NCBI GenBank assembly: GCA_019454865.1 | Contig: JACFNJ010000036.1 | Span: 1-8,892 of the forward strand | Source: Bacteroidia bacterium | GTDB taxonomy: Bacteria; Bacteroidota; Bacteroidia; UKL13-3 | DNA: 8,892 nucleotides | Direction: 5' to 3' | In this document: piece by piece, positions 1-5,918 of the stretch | Numbering within the stretch: the stretch's first letter is position 1 | How the letters are laid out: each line of letters starts with the position of its first letter | Program-made: the position numbers and the translations under genes | Notes under the pieces: generated by a model | Databases searched by the model: none | What the model was told of the DNA's origin: nothing | What the model saw: the letters and a program-made list of their open reading frames with translations, nothing else

Positions 1-662
1 TTGTAAATCGAAGCCAATACATCATGACGTGCCATTGTTAATCCATTACTGCCCATACCGGCATTGTATTGTTTCTCATAGGTTGCTTGCCCATAGCTTG
101 CAAAACCAACAATTACATCTCCGTGTTTAATGTTACTATTATCAATAATTGAATTTCTTTTGGCTCTTGCAGTAACTGTACTATCTACAATTATGGTTCT
201 TACCAAATCGCCAACATCTGCTGTTTCGCCTCCGGTTGAAAATATATTAATTCCAAATCCGCGTAAAGTTTCAATAAACTCTTCTGAGCCTTCAATTATT
301 GTTTTAATAATTTCACCCGGTATAAGATTTTTATTTCTACCAATAGTGCTTGATAATAATATGTCTTGATAAACTCCGGCTGCTAACAAATCATTTGTAT
401 TCATAACAATTGCATCTTGTGCAATGCCTTTCCATACGGATAAATCTCCGGTTTCTTTCCAATACAAATAAGCCAAACTACTTTTTGTACCTGCACCGTC
501 TGCGTGCATTATGTTGCAATAATTCTTATCCCCTCCCAAGTAATCCGGAATAATTTTGCAAAATGCTTGCGGAAAAATTCCTTTGTCAATGTTTTTTATA
601 GCAGCATGTACTTCTTCTTTTTGTGAAGATACGCCACGTTTCATGTACTTGTCTGTATTCAT
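1..662 (-). CDS. purM: Phosphoribosylformylglycinamidine cyclo-ligase (AIR synthase), N-terminal part
   Basis: PurM closes formylglycinamidine ribonucleotide (FGAM) to aminoimidazole ribonucleotide using ATP, the fifth step of de novo purine synthesis, in the cytosol. The minus strand reads open from the ATG at 662-660 to the window edge, giving 220 residues and no stop. Visible PurM-superfamily signatures are DGAGTK at about 55-60, the MNTNDLLAAG segment at 87-96 (the usual position of the metal/ATP-binding Asp), STGGETADVGD at 142-152 (compare GGETAEMPG), and GMGSNGLTMAR at 202-212 (compare the SNG-T/L-R motif). The start fits because the residues after it, MNTDKYMKRGVS, resemble the family N terminus. 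From memory, Bacteroidota PurM proteins run to about 385-390 residues, so roughly 170 residues lie outside the window. The truncation is a window artefact, not a broken gene. It is divergent from trmB. Confidence in the family is high. Confidence 0.95.
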   Translation of the reverse strand, partial: MNTDKYMKRGVSSQKEEVHAAIKNIDKGIFPQAFCKIIPDYLGGDKNYCNIMHADGAGTKSSLAYLYWKETGDLSVWKGIAQDAIVMNTNDLLAAGVYQDILLSSTIGRNKNLIPGEIIKTIIEGSEEFIETLRGFGINIFSTGGETADVGDLVRTIIVDSTVTARAKRNSIIDNSNIKHGDVIVGFASYGQATYEKQYNAGMGSNGLTMARHDVLASIY

Positions 663-682
663 GTTGGGATGATTAATCGGTG

Positions 683-690
683 CAAATATA
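683..690 (-). promoter_or_regulatory. Putative -7 element of the purM promoter
   Basis: The minus strand reads TATATTTG here, an exact match to the Bacteroidota TAnnTTTG -7 consensus. It ends 20 bp before the purM ATG, so the leader would be only about 12-15 nt. No clear TTTG -33 element is seen at the expected distance; there is only a T-rich stretch. This is called by motif and position alone. Confidence 0.45.
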
Positions 691-815
691 ATGGAAGCAG
701 TTTAGTTTATTAAAATTTTACACGCAATGGTACAATTTGAAAGGGCGCTTATTTTTATAAAAAATCGGGATTTATTTTTACTTAATGTTTGTAATTATAG
801 TAATACATAACCTGA

Positions 816-823
816 TATATTTG
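816..823 (+). promoter_or_regulatory. Putative -7 element of the trmB-menE promoter
   Basis: The sequence TATATTTG matches the Bacteroidota -7 consensus exactly and lies 32 bp before the trmB ATG. A TTTG at 788-791 could be the -33 element, but the spacer of 24 bp is a little longer than usual. It is the counterpart of the purM element on the other strand, so the 193-bp spacer appears to be a divergent promoter region. Confidence 0.45.
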
Positions 824-855
824 CACACTTTTTAATTATTAGAAAACGTAAATAA

Positions 856-1593
856 ATGGCAAAACAAAAACTTAAACGTTTCGCTGAGTTTGCAACCATG
901 CCAAATACCTTTGATTTTGCACACCAACTGAAAGGTAAGTGGAATACAGAAGTATTTAAAAACAACAATCCGATTGTATTGGAATTGGGATGTGGCAAAG
1001 GAGAATACACACTTGCATTAGCACACTTGTATCCGAATAAAAACTTTATTGGTATAGATATTAAAAGCAATAGAATGTGGGTGGGTGCTAAAAAGGCATT
1101 GGAGCAAAACCAAATGAATATTGCTTTTTTGCGAATTGTATTGCATAAGATTCATGAGTTTTTTGAAGCAGGTGAGGTAAGTGAAATTTGGATTACTTTT
1201 CCTGACCCATTTGTTCGCATACGAAGTGCAAAGCACCGGCTAACACATCCTCGATTTTTACAACTGTATAAGCAAATACTTCACCCCGAAGGACTAATTA
1301 ATTTTAAAACAGATAGTGATGAGTTGTTTTCATTTACTCAAATTATGCTTTCTAAAATTGGGATTGAACCTATACTGGTAGAAACGGATGTGCATGGCAA
1401 TCCAAATGCCGAGCCATTGTTAAAAAATGTTAGAACATATTATGAAAATCTTTTTTCGGCAAAAGGGAAAAAAATAAAATTCATGAAATTTTCATTGCTT
1501 AATCTTTCTACAGATCATATTACTAAATTTGAAGAATGGTTTGAAGCGGAAAGAAAAAAGTTAGTTGCACTTGGACATAGTACCGGTATATAA
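856..1593 (+). CDS. trmB: tRNA (guanine-N7-)-methyltransferase TrmB
   Basis: TrmB transfers a methyl group from S-adenosylmethionine to N7 of G46 in the variable loop of tRNA. The 245-residue product has the class I methyltransferase motif LELGCGKGEYT at 42-52, GIDIKSNRMWVGAKK at 66-80 (end of strand 2 and AdoMet ribose binding), FLRIVLHKIHEFF at 91-103, the TrmB signature TFPDP at 114-118, and FKTDSDELF at 150-158. The N terminus MAKQKLKRFAEFATMPN is typical of Bacteroidota members and supports the ATG chosen. There is no Shine-Dalgarno sequence, only an A-rich leader. The basic loop after FPDP reads FVRIRSAKHRL, which departs from the common PWPKxRHxKRRL form. The C terminus extends about 30 residues past the usual end and is rich in Glu and Lys. 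menE follows after 11 bp, so the two genes are probably co-transcribed although functionally unrelated. Confidence 0.93.
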   Translation: MAKQKLKRFAEFATMPNTFDFAHQLKGKWNTEVFKNNNPIVLELGCGKGEYTLALAHLYPNKNFIGIDIKSNRMWVGAKKALEQNQMNIAFLRIVLHKIHEFFEAGEVSEIWITFPDPFVRIRSAKHRLTHPRFLQLYKQILHPEGLINFKTDSDELFSFTQIMLSKIGIEPILVETDVHGNPNAEPLLKNVRTYYENLFSAKGKKIKFMKFSLLNLSTDHITKFEEWFEAERKKLVALGHSTGI

Positions 1594-1604
1594 TACTTAA
1601 CTTT

Positions 1605-2699
1605 ATGCAAACAATTACAATTAATAATCACTCGTATAGTTTTAACGAAGTTAAAAACTCAGCATATTCTATACATGATGAATATTCAACGTTTGTATTA
1701 AATTTTTGTAGCGAATGGTTAAATGGCTGTAATGAGTTTGTGTTTAATACATCAGGAAGCACCGGTGTACCTAAAGAAGTAGTTGCACAAAGGAGTCAGA
1801 TGCGAAGTAGCGCACAGGCTACTATTCAAGCATTAAATCTAACTTCCACAGAAAACATTTACTTGTGTATAAGTGCTAAGATGATAGGTGGTGCTATGAT
1901 GTTGGTAAGAGCATTGGAGCTTGGTTGTAACATTACAATAGTGTCGCCTACCTCCAATCCTTTTGAGCAATTAAACGAGAACCACCCATATACTTTAGCA
2001 TCATTTGTACCAATGCAACTTTATGATGCAGTTACTAATTTTACATTGCAAAACAAATTAAATCGTTTCTCAAAAATATTATTAGGTGGTGCACCTGCAA
2101 GTGATAATATTATTACTTTTCTTTCTACTTTAAATATAAAAACATGGCAAACTTATGGTATGACAGAAACCCTAAGCCATGTAGCTTTAAAACTAATAGG
2201 CGTAGATAAGTATTATACAGCATTACCGGGTGTTGTTTTTAAGCAAGACGAAAGAAGTTGTTTGTGTATTGAATCAGAAATAACCAACAATACCTGGCTT
2301 ATAACGAATGACTTGATAAACTTAATCAGTCCCACACAATTTGAACTGATAGGACGCATTGATGATGTAATAAATAGTGGTGGTATAAAAATATTTACTT
2401 ATGATGTAGAGCAGGCTATTCAAAGAAAATTAAATGAGTTGGAAATACCTCCAAAGCCAATGTTTGTATGCAGCATGCCGGATGAAAAATATGGTGAAGT
2501 GGTAGTAGTAATTATGCTTGGTGAACCACTGCATGAAACAATTCAAAATAAAATAACAGAGTACTGTAAAGAAACATTAGGAAAATATGCTGCACCAAAA
2601 CATTATTATGCAGTTTCTGAATTTGAAAGATTAGAAAGCGGTAAAGTGGATAAGAAAAAAACTTTAAAAACAATACTTAATAGCTTGCCCAATAGCTGA
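1605..2699 (+). CDS. menE: o-Succinylbenzoate-CoA ligase-like acyl-CoA synthetase (MenE)
   Basis: This 364-residue enzyme belongs to the ANL adenylate-forming superfamily. It carries the phosphate-binding loop TSGSTGVPK at 49-57, YGMTET at 184-189, TND at 234-236, GRIDDVINSGGIKI at 250-263 (the hinge region before the small C-terminal domain), and SGKVDKKKT at 345-353 with K347 as the probable adenylation lysine. All catalytic motifs are present, so the gene looks intact. It is far shorter than general acyl-CoA synthetases (about 500 residues or more) because the N-terminal subdomain is nearly absent, and this compact form is what I know of Bacteroidota MenE. MenE would activate o-succinylbenzoate with ATP and CoA for menaquinone synthesis. 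No other men gene is in the window, so substrate assignment rests on size and motifs; another acyl-CoA synthetase remains possible. The ATG lies 11 bp after the trmB stop. Confidence 0.8.
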   Translation: MQTITINNHSYSFNEVKNSAYSIHDEYSTFVLNFCSEWLNGCNEFVFNTSGSTGVPKEVVAQRSQMRSSAQATIQALNLTSTENIYLCISAKMIGGAMMLVRALELGCNITIVSPTSNPFEQLNENHPYTLASFVPMQLYDAVTNFTLQNKLNRFSKILLGGAPASDNIITFLSTLNIKTWQTYGMTETLSHVALKLIGVDKYYTALPGVVFKQDERSCLCIESEITNNTWLITNDLINLISPTQFELIGRIDDVINSGGIKIFTYDVEQAIQRKLNELEIPPKPMFVCSMPDEKYGEVVVVIMLGEPLHETIQNKITEYCKETLGKYAAPKHYYAVSEFERLESGKVDKKKTLKTILNSLPNS

Positions 2700-2701
2700 T
2701 T

Positions 2702-2720
2702 TTCAAGATTAAATCTTGAA
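2702..2720 (+). terminator. Perfect 8-bp hairpin just after menE
   Basis: TTCAAGAT and ATCTTGAA form a perfect inverted repeat with a 3-nt loop, starting 3 bp after the menE stop codon. No U-tract follows directly; a run of six T begins about 14 bp later. It could be a weak terminator, an mRNA 3'-end stabilising stem, or part of the control region of the next gene. Confidence 0.35.
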
Positions 2721-2754
2721 GCTAAAAATTAATTTTTTAAAAGATTTAGTTTTT

Positions 2755-2762
2755 TATATTCG
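2755..2762 (+). promoter_or_regulatory. Putative -7 element of the DUF2795 gene
   Basis: TATATTCG followed by C resembles the Bacteroidota TAnnTTTG element with one difference, and lies 24 bp before the ATG at 2787. No convincing -33 element is seen in the A/T-rich stretch upstream. Together with the terminator at 3011-3039 it suggests that the small gene is transcribed on its own. Confidence 0.4.
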
Positions 2763-2786
2763 CAAAAGAATTAAAAATTAACGACT

Positions 2787-3008
2787 ATGTATTGGACATT
2801 AGAATTAGCATCATATTTAGACGATGCTCCATGGCCGGCAACTAAAGATGAACTTATTGATTATGCTATTCGTAGTGGATCACCTTTAGAGGTTATAGAA
2901 AACTTACAAGAAATGGAAGATGATGGTGAGCCTTTCGAAAGTATTGAGGAAGTGTGGCCGGATTACCCAACCAACGATGATTATTTTTACAACGAGGATG
3001 AACTTTAA
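2787..3008 (+). CDS. Small acidic DUF2795 family protein, function unknown
   Basis: The product has 73 residues and resembles the Bacteroidota DUF2795 proteins, which I recognise from the N-terminal stretch MYWTLELASYLDDAPWPATK and the core DELIDYAIRSGSPLEVIENL. The first half reads like a compact helical domain. The second half is strongly acidic and aromatic, with EMEDDGEPFESIEEVWPDYP and a tail NDDYFYNEDEL. I count 22 Asp/Glu against one Lys and one Arg, so the protein is very acidic overall. No signal peptide, membrane segment or cysteine is present, which points to the cytosol. No biochemical role is known to me. The gene stands alone between a promoter-like element and a strong terminator, the pattern of an independently regulated and perhaps abundant small protein. 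The charge would fit a nucleic-acid mimic or a partner of a basic protein, but that is speculation. Confidence 0.88.
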   Translation: MYWTLELASYLDDAPWPATKDELIDYAIRSGSPLEVIENLQEMEDDGEPFESIEEVWPDYPTNDDYFYNEDEL

Positions 3009-3010
3009 AT

Positions 3011-3039
3011 AAAATGCCGATGTAAGATCGGCATTTTTT
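3011..3039 (+). terminator. Strong intrinsic terminator after the DUF2795 gene
   Basis: AAAATGCCGAT (3011-3021) pairs perfectly with ATCGGCATTTT (3027-3037) around a 5-nt loop GTAAG, and six T residues run from 3034 to 3039. It starts 2 bp after the stop codon. The stem has a GC-rich core and is flanked by A and T tracts, so it could also stop transcription from the other strand. It is the clearest terminator in the window. Confidence 0.88.
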
Positions 3040-3078
3040 ATTACCAATTAATTTCATTAATACATAAATTATTTATTT

Positions 3079-3086
3079 TACTTTCC
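3079..3086 (+). promoter_or_regulatory. Possible -7 element of the purine nucleoside phosphorylase gene
   Basis: TACTTTCC followed by GC is a degenerate match to TAnnTTTG, 22 bp before the ATG at 3109. It sits at the same distance from the start as the other candidates here. A promoter is needed in this 100-bp gap because a strong terminator precedes it, but the exact element is uncertain. Confidence 0.25.
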
Positions 3087-3108
3087 GCACACACTTATAA
3101 TTTCAATC

Positions 3109-3924
3109 ATGAATATAAATCAACTAAACCAAACAGTAGAATATTTAAAAAACGAAGGAGTTGATTTGCCGTATGTAGGTATTGTATTAGGTACCGGTTT
3201 AGGGCATCTTGCATCCCGAATTAATGTTATTAAAGAATTTGCTTATGATACTATTCCTAACTTTCCGGTTTCAACGGTAGAAAGCCATGCCGGAAAACTG
3301 ATTTATGGAACAATAGCCGACAAAAAAGTGCTGGCAATGCAAGGAAGATTCCATTACTATGAAGGGTACAGTATGGAGCAAATAGCGTTTCCTATTCGAG
3401 TGATGAAATTGCTTGGGATAAAATTTTTGTTATTATCCAATGCTGCGGGTTGTTTAAATATTAATTGGCAAAAAGGCGATTTGATGTTATTAGACGATCA
3501 TATCAATATGTTGCCTGGCAATCCACTTATTGGGAAAAATAATTATGATTTTGGTCCCAGATTTCCGGATATGAGCGCACCTTACAATAAAAGTATTAAT
3601 CAAAAACTTACTCAACTTGCAAAAGAAAATAACATTCAATTACGTGAAGGTGTATATGTAGCAGTTACCGGTCCAATGCTTGAAACTCGTGCGGAGTATC
3701 GCTTCTTACATCGTATAGGTGCTGATGCTGTTGGTATGAGTACCGTGCCCGAAGTAATTACCGCCAATCACATGAACTTGCCTTGTGCTGCTATTAGTGT
3801 TTTAACTGATGAATGTAATCCGGATGATTTGCAACCGGTAAATATTGATCAAATAATTGCAGTGGCATCAAAAGCAGAAGTAAAACTTAGCGACTTATAT
3901 TGTAACCTAATTACCGTTTTATAA
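3109..3924 (+). CDS. punA: Purine nucleoside phosphorylase, trimeric PNP/MTAP family
   Basis: The enzyme splits purine (deoxy)nucleosides with phosphate into free base and (deoxy)ribose-1-phosphate, feeding purine salvage in the cytosol. The 271-residue length is normal for the trimeric family. Visible motifs are the phosphate loop VLGTGLGHLA at 26-35, ESHAGKL with H60, MQGRFHYYEGY at 77-87, LSNAAGCLN at 109-117, GPMLETRAE at 189-197, and GADAVGMSTVPEVI at 204-217, the family signature. E192 in LETRAE matches the base-binding Glu201 of human PNP. Two base-site positions differ from the human enzyme: L191 where Phe200 stands, and D234 in VLTDECNPD where Asn243 stands. An Asp occurs at the latter place in methylthioadenosine phosphorylases, so the base preference (inosine/guanosine or adenosine-like) cannot be fixed from sequence. 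The gene follows a terminator, so it is its own unit, and it converges on the flavin reductase gene. Confidence 0.92.
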   Translation: MNINQLNQTVEYLKNEGVDLPYVGIVLGTGLGHLASRINVIKEFAYDTIPNFPVSTVESHAGKLIYGTIADKKVLAMQGRFHYYEGYSMEQIAFPIRVMKLLGIKFLLLSNAAGCLNINWQKGDLMLLDDHINMLPGNPLIGKNNYDFGPRFPDMSAPYNKSINQKLTQLAKENNIQLREGVYVAVTGPMLETRAEYRFLHRIGADAVGMSTVPEVITANHMNLPCAAISVLTDECNPDDLQPVNIDQIIAVASKAEVKLSDLYCNLITVL

Positions 3925-3934
3925 AATCAATATT

Positions 3935-3948
3935 GGTTTATTTAAACC
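3935..3948. terminator. Short palindrome at the convergent gene ends
   Basis: GGTTTATTTAAACC is an inverted repeat of 5-6 bp arms lying 10 bp after the phosphorylase stop and overlapping the last codons and stop of the reductase gene on the other strand. Both strands run into A/T-rich sequence beyond it. It could act as a weak two-way terminator between the convergent genes. The stem is short, so support is modest. Confidence 0.25.
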
Positions 3949-4513
3949 ATCTATTTGCAATTTGAATTGTATAAGCAATAAATTTATTTAATCCTATTGT
4001 AAATTGTTCGTTACCCTGAATATTTCCATCTTCATCTAATACTTCTTTAGTAAAGTGTGATTCAAATATTCGTGGAGATACTATACTTTCTATTTCCATA
4101 AAGCTGATAATTTTATTTAGTATGCCATTTAAGTGCAAAACCGGAGCTTTACCGCCTTTTCCGGTTGATACACCCAATGTGGCAAACACTTTGTTTTGAA
4201 ACAAATCAATAAATTTTGTTTCGCCAAAACGATGAAGCCAGTTTAATATTTCGGGTGTTGTACTCCAATTGTATTCAGGCGAAATAATTAAAATTACTTC
4301 TGCACGTTGCATATTCTCAATTAATGATTTTTGAAATGATGTGGGATTTTCTCTGTCAATTTCACCTTGATTGATAAGCGGAATATCATACTGTTCAAAA
4401 TCAATTACGGAAGCAGAAAACCCAAGTTGTGTAACAAGTTTTTCAATTGCTTTTGCCAATCTGATGGTGTTGTTGTTTGCTCTTGCAGAACCGGAAACGA
4501 TACAAAAATTCAT
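3938..4513 (-). CDS. NAD(P)H-dependent FMN reductase-like flavoprotein
   Basis: The 191-residue product has a flavodoxin-like fold of the NADPH-dependent FMN reductase family (chromate/quinone/azo reductase relatives). The N terminus MNFCIVSGSARANNNT is strand 1 plus the FMN phosphate loop (GSxR form, residues 8-11). SPEYNWSTTPEILNWL at about 78-93 matches the family PEYNxSxPGxLKN flavin-contact segment, although the usual PG-K part is changed to TPEILN. STGKGGKAP at 116-124 matches the loop commonly written GGxxA. These enzymes bind FMN and pass electrons from NAD(P)H to quinones, metals or free flavin; the physiological acceptor here is unknown. It is the last gene of the leftward run, 12 bp after the meaB stop, with an A-rich leader. 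No membrane segment or export signal is present. Confidence 0.82.
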   Translation of the reverse strand: MNFCIVSGSARANNNTIRLAKAIEKLVTQLGFSASVIDFEQYDIPLINQGEIDRENPTSFQKSLIENMQRAEVILIISPEYNWSTTPEILNWLHRFGETKFIDLFQNKVFATLGVSTGKGGKAPVLHLNGILNKIISFMEIESIVSPRIFESHFTKEVLDEDGNIQGNEQFTIGLNKFIAYTIQIANRWFK

Positions 4514-4525
4514 TAGCTTTTTCTT

Positions 4526-5431
4526 TTATCCAAATTGGGATACGTATTTATAAAGATTAAAATTATTGTCTTCCATTAATAGTTTCATATCAGTTATAAT
4601 AGATGTGAATGATATATCTTTTGTCCTGCTGTTTTTTATCAATACCATTGCCTTTTCAGCCATAAAGAGTGCTTTTATAACGGAATCTTTATATTGTAGT
4701 TGATGTTGTAGTATGTCATCGTATAAGGCTTGTAATCCATCTTTTTGTGTAGCAATAGTTTTAATAACAGGTGCTTGCCACCCATTGCGAATATTGTTAT
4801 GAGCAAGTATGCTTAAGTTTTTAATAAAAGTGTTTGCTCCTTCTCTATCTGCTTTGTTTAATACAAATATATCTGCTATTTCCATTACACCACTTTTAAT
4901 GGTTTGTATATCATCTCCCGCTTCAGGTACAAGTGTTAAAATTGTAGTATCGGCCAATGCTGCTATTTCAACTTCGCTTTGTCCTACGCCTACAGTTTCT
5001 ATTAAAATAAAATCAAAATCAGCTGCTCGAATTAAATCCGAAACTTCAAAAACTTTGGGAGCAAGTCCTCCTAAACTTCCTCTGCTTGCCATGCTGCGAA
5101 TGAAAATATTTGGGTGCAAAAAATTTTCATTCATGCGAAGTCTATCGCCCATAATTGCTCCTTTATTAAATGGCGAACTTGGGTCTATGGCTACAATTGC
5201 AAGTTTTTTATTAAGTGTTGCAATATGTGTAGCTAATGCACCTATTAATGTGCTTTTACCTGCTCCGGGCGGACCTGTAATGCCAATAATTGGGGTGTGT
5301 TTTTTAAATGTTAAGGCTTGCAATAATTCGATATATCCTTCTGTTTCGTTTTCAACTAAACTAATACACCGAGCTAATGCACGACTATCTCCAGTATTCA
5401 GTTTTTTTAATATACTTGGTATATCTTCCAA
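4526..5431 (-). CDS. meaB: MeaB/ArgK-type G3E GTPase, chaperone of B12-dependent mutases
   Basis: MeaB proteins bind methylmalonyl-CoA mutase (or relatives) and use GTP hydrolysis to gate cofactor loading and protect the adenosylcobalamin enzyme. Motifs in the 301-residue product are the P-loop GPPGAGKST at 53-61, AIDPSSPFNKGAIMGDRLRM at 81-100 (switch I and Mg site), RSMASRGSLGGL at 112-123, ETVGVGQSE at 145-153 (Walker B and switch II), and NKAD at 192-195 for guanine recognition. All are intact. The C-terminal helical dimerisation part seems slightly short compared with the usual 310-330 residues. The start is TTG at 5431-5429: there is no ATG between the rpiB stop and the P-loop (the first internal Met is residue 94), and this TTG gives the expected N-terminal length. 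It lies 12 bp after the rpiB stop and in the same frame. No mutase gene is in the window. Confidence 0.92.
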   Translation of the reverse strand: MEDIPSILKKLNTGDSRALARCISLVENETEGYIELLQALTFKKHTPIIGITGPPGAGKSTLIGALATHIATLNKKLAIVAIDPSSPFNKGAIMGDRLRMNENFLHPNIFIRSMASRGSLGGLAPKVFEVSDLIRAADFDFILIETVGVGQSEVEIAALADTTILTLVPEAGDDIQTIKSGVMEIADIFVLNKADREGANTFIKNLSILAHNNIRNGWQAPVIKTIATQKDGLQALYDDILQHQLQYKDSVIKALFMAEKAMVLIKNSRTKDISFTSIITDMKLLMEDNNFNLYKYVSQFG

Positions 5432-5443
5432 TTTAAAATTACG

Positions 5444-5875
5444 TTAGATACAAGCAATTTTATTTACTCTGTTTTCGTGACGCCCACCTTCAAAAGGTGT
5501 TGTAAGAAATGTATTTGTAATTTGTTTCGCTAAATCAAGAGATATAAAACGAGCAGGCAAACACAATACATTTGCGTTGTTATGTTGTCTTGCAAGTGCC
5601 CCCAATTCTTCTGTCCAGCAAAGTGCTGCACGTATGCTTTGGTGTTTATTTGCTGTTATAGCCACACCATTACCGCTTCCACAAATTAATATTCCTAAAT
5701 TCACTTCTTGTTTTTCTACTGCATTTGCTAATGGATGTGCAAAATCGGGATAATCTACCGATGCATCACTGAACGGACCAAAATCTTTCATTTCGTAACC
5801 GCTTTGGGTTAGCATTTCTATTAATTCTTTTTTATATGCATATCCTGCATGATCTCCACCAATTCCTATTTTCAT
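5444..5875 (-). CDS. rpiB: Ribose-5-phosphate isomerase B
   Basis: RpiB interconverts ribose-5-phosphate and ribulose-5-phosphate in the non-oxidative pentose phosphate pathway. The 143-residue length is normal. Family landmarks are GGDHAG at 6-11, VDYPDFA at 40-46, ICGSGNGVAITANKH at 64-78 with C65 as the probable catalytic base and the anion-binding glycines, RQHNNANVLCLPAR at 96-109 with H98 as the expected ring-opening residue, and FEGGRHENRVNKI at 128-140. Some close relatives act on allose-6-phosphate or galactose-6-phosphate; the motifs favour RpiB, but allose-6-phosphate activity cannot be excluded. The gene leads the rpiB-meaB-reductase run, with a promoter-like element 22 bp upstream. 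Its stop is in frame with meaB. Confidence 0.93.
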   Translation of the reverse strand: MKIGIGGDHAGYAYKKELIEMLTQSGYEMKDFGPFSDASVDYPDFAHPLANAVEKQEVNLGILICGSGNGVAITANKHQSIRAALCWTEELGALARQHNNANVLCLPARFISLDLAKQITNTFLTTPFEGGRHENRVNKIACI

Positions 5876-5896
5876 GATGTTTTGTGTTTATTATAT

Positions 5897-5904
5897 TAAA
5901 GATA
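5897..5904 (-). promoter_or_regulatory. Possible -7 element for rpiB-meaB-reductase
   Basis: The minus strand reads TATCTTTA in the 43-bp gap between tatC and rpiB, one base off TAnnTTTG, and ends 21 bp before the rpiB ATG. No good -33 element is visible; the expected position would fall inside the end of tatC. It may be an internal promoter, or the gap may simply be operon spacing. Confidence 0.3.
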
Positions 5905-5918
5905 AAAATACAACGTAT

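Noticed and set aside
130..369. Plus-strand frame of 79 codons with a hydrophobic N terminus
   Set aside because: It lies opposite purM, whose reading frame is continuous and motif-rich. The hydrophobic look comes from reading the reverse of coding sequence.
795..1070. Minus-strand frame of 91 codons over the start of trmB
   Set aside because: It runs through the conserved AdoMet-binding part of trmB on the opposite strand and has no recognisable features.
1605..2699. Idea that the short acyl-CoA synthetase is a truncated pseudogene
   Set aside because: All core motifs from the phosphate loop to the C-terminal lysine are in one frame with an ATG start, and the length agrees with compact MenE proteins.
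4809..5447. A 212-codon plus-strand open frame opposite meaB
   Set aside because: It is wholly antisense to a gene with complete MeaB motifs, and its product is a low-complexity Ser/Ala/Leu/Ile sequence with no recognisable domain, as expected for the shadow of an A/T-biased coding frame.
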